Shown: in pieces, positions 1 through 8,681 of the stretch
Position numbering within the stretch: position 1 is the first letter of the stretch
How the letters are laid out: every line of letters begins with the position of its first letter
Assembly (NCBI GenBank): GCA_900550055.1
Contig: URQU01000001.1
Coordinates: 105,838-169,837, forward strand
Length of the DNA: 64,000 nt
Reading direction: 5' to 3'
Origin: an uncultured Coriobacteriaceae bacterium
Lineage (GTDB): Bacteria; Actinomycetota; Coriobacteriia; Coriobacteriales; Eggerthellaceae
Notes under the pieces: model-generated
Seen by the model: only the letters and a program-made list of their open reading frames with translations
Databases searched by the model: none
What the model was told of the DNA's origin: nothing
Made by a program: the position numbers and the translations under genes

Positions 1-1142
1 CGGCCGCCACGTTCTCCATCCACGCCGAGGGCGCGCTGTCCTACGACGCGTTGCTGTTCATCCCCGGCCGCGCGCCGTACGACCTGTACAGCAAGGATTA
101 CAAGAAGGGCCTGGAGCTGTACAGCTCCAACGTGCTGATCATGGAGAAGTGCGAGGACCTGCTGCCCGACCACTACAACTTCGTCCGCGGCGTCGTGGAC
201 AGCCAGGACCTCACGCTCAACATCTCGCGTGAGACGCTGCAGCAGAACAACCAGCTGCACGCCATCGCCCGCAAGGTGGAGAAGAAGGTCACCAGCGAGC
301 TGAAGAAGATGCTGAAGAACGATCGCGCTGCCTATGAGAAGTTCTTCGAGGACTTCGGCCGCGGCCTGGAGTACGGCATCTACACCAGTTACGGCATGCT
401 GAAGGATGAGCTGGCCGACCTGCTGCTGTTCTACAGCGCCAAGGAGCAGAAGATGGTCACGCTGGCCGAGTACCTTGAGGCCATGCCCGCCGACCAGAAG
501 TCCATCTACTACGCCGCCGGCGACAGCATCGACCGCCTGGCCAAGCTGCCCATCGTGAACACGGTGCTCGGCAAGGGCTACGACGTGCTGCTGTGCACGA
601 AGGATGTCGACGAGTTCTGCTTCCAGGCCATGATGACCTACGGTCCCGAGGCAGAGCAGGATGCCGAGGGCAAGGACATCGAGGGAACCGGCCCTAAGGA
701 GCTCAAGAACGTGGCGTCGGGCGACCTGGACTTCGCCTCCGAGGAGGAGAAGAAGGAGGCCGAGGAAGCCGAGAAGGACAACGAGGCCCTGCTCGCCGCC
801 ATGAAGGAGCAGCTCGGCGACGCGGTCACCAGGGTGGCCGTGTCCACGCGTCTGACCGATGCGCCGTCCGCCGTCACCACCGAGGGCCCCGTGTCGCTTG
901 AGATGGAGCGCCTCATGTCGCAGATGCCCGACGGCATGGGCGAGGTGAAGTCGCAGCGCGTGCTCGAGCTGAACGCGAAGCACCCGGTGTTCCAGGTGCT
1001 CAAGGACGCCCAGTCCGCCGGCGATGCCGAGAAGGTGAAGCTCTACACCGAGATCCTGTACGACCAGGCGCTCATCGTCGAGGGCATGCCCATCGCCGAC
1101 CCGGTCGCCTACGCGAACGCGGTCACGAAGCTGATGGCGTAA
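1..1142 (+). CDS. htpG: Chaperone protein HtpG (Hsp90), 5'-truncated by window edge
   Basis: ATP-dependent cytosolic chaperone of the Hsp90 family. The reading frame is already open at base 3, so the N-terminal ATPase domain lies outside the window. The first visible residues (LSYDALLFIPGRAPYDLY) are the start of the Hsp90 middle domain. Family landmarks follow: the VRGVVDSQDLTLNISRE segment with the conserved middle-domain catalytic-loop region, then LQQNNQLHAIARK. A charged, acidic stretch (around EEEKKEAEEAEKDNEA) precedes the C-terminal dimerisation domain, which ends in VAYANAVTKLMA. The gene stops with TAA and is followed by a strong intrinsic terminator at 1287-1323, so it is probably transcribed alone or as the last gene of its unit. 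Confidence 0.95.
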   Translation, partial: AATFSIHAEGALSYDALLFIPGRAPYDLYSKDYKKGLELYSSNVLIMEKCEDLLPDHYNFVRGVVDSQDLTLNISRETLQQNNQLHAIARKVEKKVTSELKKMLKNDRAAYEKFFEDFGRGLEYGIYTSYGMLKDELADLLLFYSAKEQKMVTLAEYLEAMPADQKSIYYAAGDSIDRLAKLPIVNTVLGKGYDVLLCTKDVDEFCFQAMMTYGPEAEQDAEGKDIEGTGPKELKNVASGDLDFASEEEKKEAEEAEKDNEALLAAMKEQLGDAVTRVAVSTRLTDAPSAVTTEGPVSLEMERLMSQMPDGMGEVKSQRVLELNAKHPVFQVLKDAQSAGDAEKVKLYTEILYDQALIVEGMPIADPVAYANAVTKLMA

Positions 1143-1286
1143 GCGGCAGCTTGCAGCACGCGGCACGCTGCCCGGGAGCGCCTGCGCAACCCGGCGGCCT
1201 GCGGCCCCGCCGTCCCGAGCGGCACGCCCGCGCCCGGTACGCGGCCCCGACCGCCCGTCACCTGCCGAAAGCCATTCCGAATGTGA

Positions 1287-1323
1287 AGCCTGCCGGCCCT
1301 CAACAGGGCCGGCAGGCTTTTTG
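1287..1323 (+). terminator. Intrinsic terminator after htpG
   Basis: A 14-bp perfect stem (AGCCTGCCGGCCCT paired with AGGGCCGGCAGGCT) with loop CAAC is followed by a TTTTT run. It lies 145 bases after the htpG stop. Confidence 0.9.
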
Positions 1324-1341
1324 TATTATGATGTTCACGCT

Positions 1342-1479
1342 ATGCAGAAGAACGTTCACGAAATATTCCAGATGATCGAAACGCCGCTTATCAGCTTCAC
1401 GGTGGTGGTGCTGAGCTGCGTGTGCTTCCTGCTGTCGCTGTGGATCATCATGATCTTGGTTAGGCTCGTGGTGGGATGA
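1342..1479 (+). CDS. Small single-pass membrane protein upstream of trkH (hypothetical)
   Basis: A 45-residue ORF starting MQKNVHEIF with one long hydrophobic segment (about residues 16-44, rich in Val, Leu, Ile and Cys) that would cross the membrane once. I do not recognise a family. It lies 49 bases before trkH on the same strand, so it could be a small accessory subunit of the potassium channel, by analogy with small peptides of other potassium transporters. That is inference only. No Shine-Dalgarno sequence is visible. A TATTAT hexamer at 1324-1329 places a possible transcription start only a few bases before the ATG, so translation may be leaderless. It could also be a chance ORF. Confidence 0.4.
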   Translation: MQKNVHEIFQMIETPLISFTVVVLSCVCFLLSLWIIMILVRLVVG

Positions 1480-1528
1480 GCTTGCAACGGCACATCTCGC
1501 GCGCCGGGCGGCGGGGGTAGGCACCGCT

Positions 1529-3064
1529 ATGTGGCAGCGCTTCACGTGGTATGACGTCAGGGTCATCGGCCATTATCTGGGCATGTTGGTGCTTTTCTCA
1601 TCCGTGGCGCTTGTCGCGCCGCTGGCCACCGCCATTGTGCTCCGCGAATGGATCCCTGCAAGCCATTACCTGCTTTCCATAGGGTTATCGCTCATCGTCG
1701 GGTCGGCGTTGCGTTTCCTGCGCATCGAACCCGGGCGCCTGAACCGCCAGCAAGCGTTGGTGGTCACGGGCCTGGCGTGGGTGGTCCTGGCGTTCATGGC
1801 CACCATCCCGCTGTATCTTTCGGGCCACTACAACACGTTCCTTGATGCCATGTTCGATGGCGTTTCGGGCATCACCACCACGGGCGTCAGCATCATCTCC
1901 GACCTTGACCACCTTTCCTGTGCCGATAGCATGTGGCGCTTTGTCACGATCTTGCTTGGTGGCTTGGGCCTGGTAGTGGTGGCGTTGTCGTTCGGTCTGT
2001 TCGGCAAGCGCTCGGGCGCCAGCCTATATATGTCTGAGGGCCGCAGCGAGCACGTGGTCCCCAACATCGTGCAAACCGCCCAGTTCATCGCAAAGTTGTC
2101 GCTGGGCTTCATCTGCGTGGGAACCGCCGTGCTGGCCGTCATGTGCGCGTTCGCCGGCATGGAGGCGTCGCGCGCGTTCCTCAACGGCCTATGGTTGGCC
2201 ATTTCCAGCTTCTGCACCGGCGGCTTCGCGCCCATGAGCACGTCCATCCTGTACTACCATTCGTTCCCCATCGAAGTGGTGCTCATGCTGCTCATGATCA
2301 TCGGATCGGTGAACTTCGTGCTGCACTCCGAGCTGTGGAAGGGGCACCTGAACGTGTACTTCCGCGACATGGAGATCCGCACCATGTTCATCTGGATCGC
2401 CGTGATGACCTTGGTGTTCGCCGCGTCGGTCTCGGCAAGCTCTGATTTCTCGAACCTGGCCACCATGATGCGCCGCGGCGTGTTCCTGATCGTATCGGCG
2501 TTCTCCACCACGGGCTTCCAAAACGTCACCACCAACCAGTTGACCACGTCGCTGACCTCGGGCGCGTTCCTGGTCATCGCCGCGCTCATGTGCGTGGGCG
2601 GCGGCGCCGGATCAACGTCGGGCGGCATCAAGTTCAGCCGCATGGGCCTGATCATCAAGTCGCTCGTGGCCACGGTGAAGGAGACGCTGGCGCCCGACTC
2701 GGCGCGCGTGGTGGTGTCGTACTACCATCTGGGAAGGCGCATCCTGTCGCCTGAGGTGGTCAAGCAGGCCATGACCGTGTTCGTGCTGTACGTTGTCACC
2801 TACGCCGTGGGCGCGCTCGTGGGCATCGCGCACGGCTACGACGCCACGCAGTCCATCTTCGAATCGGTGGCCATGGCCTCCAACGGCGGCATCTCGTCGG
2901 GCGTATGCTCCCAGGGCATGCCCGCGTCGCTCGAGCTGTTCTACATGCTGGAGATGTGGGCCGGCCGTCTGGAGTTCCTCACGTTGATTGCACTCATCGT
3001 CGAGGTCGTGGTGACGCTCGATCCGCGCAGAGTGGTGAAGAGCAGGCTGGTGAGGCGCTCATGA
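1529..3064 (+). CDS. trkH: TrkH/KtrB-family potassium uptake protein
   Basis: Membrane subunit of a Trk/Ktr potassium uptake system (511 aa). The four pore-loop repeats of the superfamily are visible, each with its selectivity-filter glycine: TTTGVS (116-121), TGGFAP (about 230), TTGFQN (about 328) and NGGISS (about 452). A GGGAGSTSGGIK motif lies between the third and fourth repeats. Hydrophobic helices flank each loop. No TrkA/KtrA nucleotide-binding regulatory subunit is found in this window, so it must be elsewhere if the system is complete. The stop codon overlaps the start of the next gene (ATGA at 3061-3064), which implies translational coupling to the OB-fold protein. Confidence 0.93.
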   Translation: MWQRFTWYDVRVIGHYLGMLVLFSSVALVAPLATAIVLREWIPASHYLLSIGLSLIVGSALRFLRIEPGRLNRQQALVVTGLAWVVLAFMATIPLYLSGHYNTFLDAMFDGVSGITTTGVSIISDLDHLSCADSMWRFVTILLGGLGLVVVALSFGLFGKRSGASLYMSEGRSEHVVPNIVQTAQFIAKLSLGFICVGTAVLAVMCAFAGMEASRAFLNGLWLAISSFCTGGFAPMSTSILYYHSFPIEVVLMLLMIIGSVNFVLHSELWKGHLNVYFRDMEIRTMFIWIAVMTLVFAASVSASSDFSNLATMMRRGVFLIVSAFSTTGFQNVTTNQLTTSLTSGAFLVIAALMCVGGGAGSTSGGIKFSRMGLIIKSLVATVKETLAPDSARVVVSYYHLGRRILSPEVVKQAMTVFVLYVVTYAVGALVGIAHGYDATQSIFESVAMASNGGISSGVCSQGMPASLELFYMLEMWAGRLEFLTLIALIVEVVVTLDPRRVVKSRLVRRS

Positions 3065-3642
3065 TGCAGAAGAGAATGGCAGCCGCGGCGCTGGCGTTCG
3101 CGTTGGCGCTCCCCGTGTTCACGTGCTCGCAAGTCGCATTCGCCGACGAGCCGGCTGAAGGAGACAATGCCGTCAACGTCACGCAGCTGCCCGACAGCTC
3201 GTTCATCTACGACACGTCCATCACGGACCTGAGCACGGCCGACACCTATTACGACAAGCAGACGGTGCAGGTCACCGGCGAGGTGGTGGGCGATCGCATC
3301 ACCGCCGGCGACGGCCGCCACTGCTGGCTGCAGCTGGCATCGCCCTCCGATTCGTCCACGGTGTCGGTTTACGTCACCAACGAATCCGCCGACAAGGTGG
3401 ACACGTACGGCGCCTACGACCGCAAGGGCACCACGCTGCAGGTGCGCGGCACGTTCAATCTGGCGTGTCCCGACCACGACGGCGTATCCGATCTGCATGC
3501 GCAGGTGGTGACGGTCACGGAGAAGGGCAAGGCCACTCCCGACGAGTTCGACATCAACGTGTTCATCCCGGGCGTGGTCACCGTCATGATCGGCCTGGCC
3601 ATGATGGTGGTGTTCTATCTGCTGCGCGAACGCCAGCGATAA
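3061..3642 (+). CDS. Exported, membrane-anchored OB-fold protein
   Basis: A 193-aa protein with an N-terminal signal peptide (MMQKRM, hydrophobic stretch AAAALAFALALPVF, then a cleavable-looking FADEP). The mature domain contains a pattern typical of small OB-folds: VQVTGEVVGDR, then HCWLQL, then LQVRGTF and HAQVVTV. A C-terminal transmembrane helix follows (VVTVMIGLAMMVVFYLL) with a positive tail RERQR. The topology is therefore an extracytoplasmic domain held by a C-terminal anchor. The start was chosen because ATGA overlaps the trkH stop. Function is unknown. Coupling to trkH suggests a role linked to the potassium channel, but this is inference. Confidence 0.75.
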   Translation: MMQKRMAAAALAFALALPVFTCSQVAFADEPAEGDNAVNVTQLPDSSFIYDTSITDLSTADTYYDKQTVQVTGEVVGDRITAGDGRHCWLQLASPSDSSTVSVYVTNESADKVDTYGAYDRKGTTLQVRGTFNLACPDHDGVSDLHAQVVTVTEKGKATPDEFDINVFIPGVVTVMIGLAMMVVFYLLRERQR

Positions 3643-3660
3643 GGCAACAAGGAGGAGAGC

Positions 3661-4671
3661 TTGCAGAGAGCGCAGGTTGTGAAACTTGACCGCGGGTATC
3701 CGCTCGTGCGATGCGAAGACGGGCGCCTTGTGCGCTGCGAACACGCAACGGCCCTGGTCAAAGGGGAGAAGGTACGCGCCGTCATCGGAGATTTCGTTAA
3801 GGTGAACGCGCCGGAGGGCCACGACAAGGGCATCATCGAGTCCATCTGCCCGCGCGAGCGCGCCTTCGTGCGCAAAGACCCCACCGAGCGCGCCGTGCCC
3901 CAGGTGCTGGCGGCGAACTTCGACCGCGTCATCTTGGCCCAGCCGCTAGCCGAGGTGAACCTGCGCCGTCTGGAGCGCGAGTTGGTGCTGGCCTACGAGA
4001 CCGGCGCCGCCGTCACGGTGGTGCTCACGAAGGCCGACCTGGCCGAGAGCGAGGAGCAGGTGGAGCAGGTGGCCGACCGCGTCCGCGCGCTGGCGGGCCC
4101 CGACGTGCGCACGCTGGTGGTGTCGGACGGCAACGCGGAAAGCGTGGAAGCCGTGCGCGCCCTCATGGCCCCCGGCACCACCACGGTGCTGGTGGGGAAG
4201 TCGGGCGTGGGGAAGTCCAGCCTGGTCAACATGCTCGTCGGCGAAGAGGTGCAGGAAACGGGCACGGTTCGCGAGGGCGACGGCAAGGGTCGTCACACCA
4301 CGGTCAGCCGCGAGATGGTGGCCATCCCCGGCGGAGGGTACGTGGTGGACATGCCCGGCGTGCGCGGCCTGGGGCTGTGGGACGCCGACGCGGGCATCGG
4401 CGCGGCGTTCGCCGACATCGAGCAGGCGGCGCAGCGGTGTCGCTTCCGCGACTGCAAGCACGAGAACGAACCGGGCTGCGCCGTGCGCGCCGCCGTCGAG
4501 TCCGGCGAGATAGCCCCCGAGCGTTTCGCCAGCTACCAGGCCCTCAAGCAGGAGACGGCCACGTTGCGCGACCGCCGCGAGGAAGCCCGCCGCATGCGCG
4601 GCGAGAAGGCCAGCGACAAGAAGCGCGGGGGCCAGGGCGGGCGTCCCAGCCGCGGCAAGCGCCGCCGTTAG
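3661..4671 (+). CDS. rsgA: Ribosome small subunit-dependent GTPase RsgA
   Basis: A 30S-subunit biogenesis GTPase with circularly permuted G motifs. An N-terminal OB domain (about residues 1-90) is followed by the G4 motif TKAD, then the G1 P-loop GKSGVGKS (about 179-186), then G3 DMPG. The C-terminal zinc knuckle has the family spacing C-x4-C-x-H-x5-C (C260, C265, H267, C273). A basic tail (KKRGGQGGRPSRGKRRR) may contact rRNA. Length 336 aa is normal. The start is TTG at 3661, supported by GGAGGAG six to ten bases upstream. It follows the OB-fold protein gene by 18 bases and may be co-transcribed with it. Confidence 0.95.
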   Translation: MQRAQVVKLDRGYPLVRCEDGRLVRCEHATALVKGEKVRAVIGDFVKVNAPEGHDKGIIESICPRERAFVRKDPTERAVPQVLAANFDRVILAQPLAEVNLRRLERELVLAYETGAAVTVVLTKADLAESEEQVEQVADRVRALAGPDVRTLVVSDGNAESVEAVRALMAPGTTTVLVGKSGVGKSSLVNMLVGEEVQETGTVREGDGKGRHTTVSREMVAIPGGGYVVDMPGVRGLGLWDADAGIGAAFADIEQAAQRCRFRDCKHENEPGCAVRAAVESGEIAPERFASYQALKQETATLRDRREEARRMRGEKASDKKRGGQGGRPSRGKRRR

Positions 4672-4738
4672 CGCCTGCGACGTCCATAGCGTCTCCATCC
4701 GGTTGCCGGGCTGTTTCGCGCTCGTTCGCCAAAAACGC

Positions 4739-4744
4739 TACAAT
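4739..4744 (+). promoter_or_regulatory. Possible -10 element (TACAAT) for the glycosyltransferase
   Basis: TACAAT lies 115 bases upstream of the glycosyltransferase start in the gap after rsgA. No convincing -35 hexamer is seen at the right distance. Similar GCTACAAT-type or TATACT hexamers precede several other genes in the window. Confidence 0.3.
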
Positions 4745-4858
4745 ATAAGGGTTAACCGAAAGCAACGCGCACGTCGGCGTGCGGGTTTCGCGCCCGGTCC
4801 ATGGCCGCGGCCCGGCAGCCCGCATTCGGCGTAAACGGACCCGAAACAAAGGACGTGC

Positions 4859-6154
4859 ATGAATCCGGTCATCGTAATCCCGACGTTCGTGTCACCGCGC
4901 CGCCGAAAGGATTCCGGCAGCGTGATCGCCACGTACGACCACACCACCCCGCTGAGCAATCCCGGCGAGCTGCCGCGTCTGCTCACGTCTTTGCAGAAGG
5001 TTCGCGGCATCGGGCAGATCATCGTGCTGGTCGCCGCCGAATCCGCCATCTCCGACCAGGCCGCCGAGAAGGTGCAGGACATCGTTTCGCGCTTCCCCAG
5101 CCTCAACATCGCCATCATCGGCGCCGACGAGTGCAAGCTCGTGCAGCAGCGCATGGAGCAACTGGGCCTGGGTAAGCTGTCGAAGGAGATCGGCCTTGCT
5201 GGCTACGGCGTCATCCGCAATCTGGGATTGGTGCTTGCCAACGTCATGGGCTTCGACTCCATCGTGTTCCTCGACGACGACGAGGTCATCGACGACGCTG
5301 ACTTCCTGCAGAAGGGCGTCTACGGCCTGGGCAAGCTCACGCGCAAGGGCGTGCCCATCCTGGCGAAGACCGGCTACTACCTGAACTCCGAGGGCTCGTA
5401 CCTGTCGAAGAGCCAGGACAAGTGGTACAACCATTTCTGGCAGCAGGGCAAGGCGTTCAACAAGTGGATAACGAAGGCCATGCGCGGCCCGCGCCTGTCG
5501 CGCAGCAATCATGTGTGCGGCGGCTGCCTGGCCATTCACAAGGAGGCGTTCAAGCGCCTGTCGTTCGACCCGTGGGTCGCTCGCGGCGAGGACCTTGACT
5601 ACATGCTGAACCTGCGCATGTACGGCAGCGACATCTGGTTCGACAACCAGTGGAGCCTGCGCCACCTGCCGCCGGCGTCCACCAGCGAGGGCACGCGCTT
5701 CCGCCAGGATATCTACCGCTGGCTCTACGAGTACCGCAAGATGGAGTACAGCCGCACGCAAATCGACTTGATGCAGGTCAAGCCGCAGTCCCTCGAGCCC
5801 TACCCGGGCCCGTTCCTGGAGCCGGGCATCACGAAGCGCATTCGCATCACGGCCATCCTGCGCAGCCTTGCCCGCAAGGACAAGAAGGCGTACCGCCAGG
5901 CCGCCAAGGCCGCGCGCACCGAGGCCGTCATGTACGCGCAGCGCAACTGCTCGAAGTACTTCGAGCTCCAGTTCGTGTGGCCCGAGCTCATGGCGCGCAT
6001 GGACAGCGACCAAATCTTGCACACGGCCATCGTGCAGTCCGTGGCGCGCCGCCAAGCGGCGGCGAACATGGCGGCGGCGTTCCCCGTGGCGGGTGCCGGT
6101 GCCGGCGTCGACCCGGGTGTGACCAGCGAGATCCGTCTGAACATAGCCGAATAG
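4859..6154 (+). CDS. GT-A fold glycosyltransferase, family 2-like
   Basis: A 431-aa cytosolic glycosyltransferase-like protein. The N-terminal half has the nucleotide-sugar fold: MNPVIVIPTFVSPRRR, a middle strand IIVLVAAESAIS, and a DXD-type acidic motif in FLDDDEVIDD that would bind the metal and the sugar-nucleotide. A second conserved block (CGGCLAIHKEAF, then GEDLDYMLNLRMYG) resembles the acceptor and base region of GT2 enzymes. No transmembrane helices were seen, so it is probably a soluble or peripheral enzyme. Donor and acceptor are unknown. The start ATG at 4859 is preceded by AAAGGA. It ends 18 bases before the TauE-type exporter gene, so the two may share a transcript. Confidence 0.75.
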   Translation: MNPVIVIPTFVSPRRRKDSGSVIATYDHTTPLSNPGELPRLLTSLQKVRGIGQIIVLVAAESAISDQAAEKVQDIVSRFPSLNIAIIGADECKLVQQRMEQLGLGKLSKEIGLAGYGVIRNLGLVLANVMGFDSIVFLDDDEVIDDADFLQKGVYGLGKLTRKGVPILAKTGYYLNSEGSYLSKSQDKWYNHFWQQGKAFNKWITKAMRGPRLSRSNHVCGGCLAIHKEAFKRLSFDPWVARGEDLDYMLNLRMYGSDIWFDNQWSLRHLPPASTSEGTRFRQDIYRWLYEYRKMEYSRTQIDLMQVKPQSLEPYPGPFLEPGITKRIRITAILRSLARKDKKAYRQAAKAARTEAVMYAQRNCSKYFELQFVWPELMARMDSDQILHTAIVQSVARRQAAANMAAAFPVAGAGAGVDPGVTSEIRLNIAE

Positions 6155-6172
6155 GGAAGGTGGCGCGGCGTA

Positions 6173-7117
6173 ATGGACGTGTTCGCTGCCTTTATCGCGC
6201 CCGCTTTGGCGGGCGTGTTCGTCGGCGTGATGTCGGGGCTTCTCGGCGTGGGCGGCGGCACCATCATGGTGCCCATCTTCCGCCTGGCGTTCGGCATGGG
6301 CCCGCTGGCCAGCACGGCGACCAGCCTGTTCGCCATCATCCCCACGTCCATCTCGGGCGTGGTCGCGCATACCTGCGCGAAAACCTGCGTGCCCAGACTC
6401 GGCTTAGCGCTCGGCGTGGGTGGCGCGGTCATGTCGCCGGTGGGCGTGTGGCTGGCTAGCGTCTCGCCCGGCTGGCTGGTCATCTGCGTGGCGGCGGTTG
6501 TCATCGGCTTCAGCGCGTTCAAGATGTTCAAGAAGGCGGTGAAGTGCGCGCCCGCGCCCCGCGCGGGGCAGGCGGGTGCTGCGCGGACAGCCGGCCCGAA
6601 CGCCGCGGAGCCGCGGGCAGCATGCGCGAGCAACGCTACGTCCTCAAGCTCGAACGCCGCGGAGTCGCAGACAGCATGCGCGGGTGCCGCTTCCGCCCAT
6701 TCCGCCGCCCCAAAACCCGTTCCCGACCAGCCCGTTCTCTCCCGCAAGCAGTATCTGCAGGGCGCGTGCATCGGCCTAGTGGCCGGCCTGGCCTCGGGCT
6801 ACGTGGGCGTGGGCGGCGGCTTCATCATGGTGCCGCTTATGCTGGCGGTTCTGGACATTCCCATGAGCTTGGCCTCGGGAACGTCGCTTATCGCCATCAT
6901 GATCTTGGCCATCCCCGGCGTCATCGAGCAGGGCCTGCTCGGCAACATCGATTACCTGGCGGGCATCGCCATCGTGGTGGGCAGCATCCCCGGCGCCCTG
7001 GTGGGCGCGCGGCTGGTGCGCGTGGTGCCCGAGCGACAGCTGCGGTTCATCTTCGGCGGCTTTCTGCTGGTGGCGGCCGTCATGCTCATGCTCAACGAAT
7101 TCGGTATACTTGGCTGA
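6173..7117 (+). CDS. TauE/SafE-family membrane permease
   Basis: A polytopic membrane protein of the sulfite/organosulfonate exporter family (314 aa). Both halves carry the internal-repeat signature: GLLGVGGGTIMVP near the N-terminus and GYVGVGGGFIMVP in the second half. The two halves are joined by a cytoplasmic linker of about 60 residues (about 123-185) made almost entirely of Ala, Ser, Gly, Asn and Pro, with two near-identical DNA repeats (AACGCCGCGGAG at 6599 and 6655). Most family members lack such a linker. The substrate is not predictable; sulfite, sulfonates and related anions are known in the family. Confidence 0.85.
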   Translation: MDVFAAFIAPALAGVFVGVMSGLLGVGGGTIMVPIFRLAFGMGPLASTATSLFAIIPTSISGVVAHTCAKTCVPRLGLALGVGGAVMSPVGVWLASVSPGWLVICVAAVVIGFSAFKMFKKAVKCAPAPRAGQAGAARTAGPNAAEPRAACASNATSSSSNAAESQTACAGAASAHSAAPKPVPDQPVLSRKQYLQGACIGLVAGLASGYVGVGGGFIMVPLMLAVLDIPMSLASGTSLIAIMILAIPGVIEQGLLGNIDYLAGIAIVVGSIPGALVGARLVRVVPERQLRFIFGGFLLVAAVMLMLNEFGILG

Positions 7118-7175
7118 CGCCGCACGCGGGCCTTTTCGGCCGGCCCGTCGTGCCCGATAAGGAAGGAGTCGGCGT

Positions 7176-8492
7176 ATGAACGTCGATATGGAGGACAACC
7201 GCGCAAGGCTTCCGCGTTATTTCACGCTCGAGATGCTCATGTCGGTGATGGTGGCGCTGTCGGGTCTTGTGCTCATCTGGAACCTGGTGTCGCCCGTCGT
7301 CAGCGTGTTGGCGCTGTTCGTCGCGGGCATGGTGTTCACCTTGTCCATCACCGTGCTCATCCGTTTGCTCATGGACCCCGATTCCGTGCGCGCGCGTCAA
7401 TCCAGCAACGTGCTGCAGCTGGCAAGCCAAACGCTCGAGGCCATGGGCGAGGAGGGCCTGGACAGCAAATCCGCCCAGCGCATCTGCAGCCTGCTTTTGC
7501 CCTCAACGGCGGCCATCGCCATCGCTATCACCGACGATCGCTTCATCTTGGGATACGCCGGTTACGAGGAATCGCATAACCTTTCCGGCAGCGTCATCCG
7601 CACGCATGCCACGTACTCCACGCTGTCCGACGGCAAGACGCGCGTGCTGTTCACCCCCGAGGAGATCGGCTTCCCCAAGGGTACCCACGGCATCAACGCC
7701 GCCATCATCGTGCCGCTGACCGTGGGCAAGGACGTGAAGGGCACGCTGAAGTTCTACTACCGCCGCGCGAACCACATCAGCGAAACCCAGAAGTCCATCG
7801 CCACCGGTTTCGGCCAGCTGCTGTCCACGCAGATGGCGGCATCGGCGCTCGAGGAGCAGACTGCCCTGGCCACCAAGATGGAGCTCAAAATGCTCCAAAG
7901 CCAGATCAACCCGCACTTTCTGTTCAACACCATCAACACCATCGCTTCGTTCACGCGCACCGACCCTGCGCGCGCCCGTACGCTGCTGCGCGAGTTCGCG
8001 AAGTTCTACCGCAGCACGCTCGAGGATTCCGGCGACCTGATCGAGTTCCGCCGCGAGCTCGAGCAGACCCAGCGTTACTTCATGTTCGAGCTGGCGCGCT
8101 TCGGCGAGGACCGCTTGGAGCTGGTCTGCGATGTGGAGCCCGAGGTCGAGGACATGATGGTGCCGCCGTTCTTGATCCAACCCCTGGTGGAGAACGCGGT
8201 GCGCCACGCCATGCCCTCCGAAGGCAAGCTGACCATCCGCGTGGAAGGCGTGCGCCAGGGCGACGACGTCATCGTGTCCGTCATCGACGATGGCAACGGC
8301 ATGACGCAGGAGGCTTGCAACAACATCCTTCACCCTGGTTCCACGACGGGCTGCGGCATTGCCGTGGGCAACGTGCACGACCGCATCTGCGGCTACTTCG
8401 GCGCCGGTACGCATTTGGAAGTGGAAAGCGAGCTCGGTCAGGGCACCACGGTGCGTTTGGTGTTGATCGAAGGCGGTTTGAGACAGTATTAG
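7176..8492 (+). CDS. LytS/YehU-type sensor histidine kinase
   Basis: A membrane-bound sensor kinase of the LytS (His_kinase/HATPase) class, 438 aa. Two adjacent transmembrane helices lie at about residues 17-60. A GAF-like sensory domain follows at about 80-220. The phosphoacceptor region is QSQINPHFLFNTINTI with His247, and then a HATPase domain with NAVRHAM (N box), DDGNGM and GCGIAVGNVHDR. The start ATG has an excellent ribosome site (AAGGAAGGAG, 7-base spacing). Its partner is very likely the LytTR regulator at 10414-11127, although a peptidase gene and an opposite-strand tRNA lie between. Staphylococcal LytSR controls lrgAB, and an lrgAB pair lies at 31630-33009. A link here is inference. 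Confidence 0.88.
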   Translation: MNVDMEDNRARLPRYFTLEMLMSVMVALSGLVLIWNLVSPVVSVLALFVAGMVFTLSITVLIRLLMDPDSVRARQSSNVLQLASQTLEAMGEEGLDSKSAQRICSLLLPSTAAIAIAITDDRFILGYAGYEESHNLSGSVIRTHATYSTLSDGKTRVLFTPEEIGFPKGTHGINAAIIVPLTVGKDVKGTLKFYYRRANHISETQKSIATGFGQLLSTQMAASALEEQTALATKMELKMLQSQINPHFLFNTINTIASFTRTDPARARTLLREFAKFYRSTLEDSGDLIEFRRELEQTQRYFMFELARFGEDRLELVCDVEPEVEDMMVPPFLIQPLVENAVRHAMPSEGKLTIRVEGVRQGDDVIVSVIDDGNGMTQEACNNILHPGSTTGCGIAVGNVHDRICGYFGAGTHLEVESELGQGTTVRLVLIEGGLRQY

Positions 8493-8500
8493 GAAATGAA

Positions 8501-8526
8501 AACGGCCCCGCGGATGCGGGGCCGTT
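8501..8526 (-). terminator. Intrinsic terminator for the tRNA-Leu(CAA) gene
   Basis: An 11-bp stem (AACGGCCCCGC with GCGGGGCCGTT, loop GGAT). Read on the minus strand it lies just after the tRNA and is followed by TTTTCATTT. It may also stop the plus-strand kinase transcript, where the T-run is weak. Confidence 0.8.
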
Positions 8527-8535
8527 GATTGCGAA

Positions 8536-8619
8536 TGGTGCCCGAGGCGAGAGTCGAACTCGCACGTCTTTCGACAACGGTTTTTGAGACCGCCGCGTCT
8601 GCCATTCCGCCACTCGGGC
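8536..8619 (-). tRNA. tRNA-Leu (anticodon CAA)
   Basis: Read on the minus strand: acceptor stem GCCCGAG pairs with CTCGGGC, discriminator A, encoded CCA. The anticodon loop is CTCAAAA, giving anticodon CAA for leucine UUG. A long variable arm (GTCGAAAGAC) confirms a class II tRNA, and the T-arm reads GTTCGACTC. Length is 84 nt including CCA. It lies between the LytS-type kinase and the peptidase, on the opposite strand. Confidence 0.95.
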
Positions 8620-8681
8620 ATTGAGCTTTACCATTGTACCGGATGATTCGGGTCCGCACAACAGGAAATGGAGATGACTTC

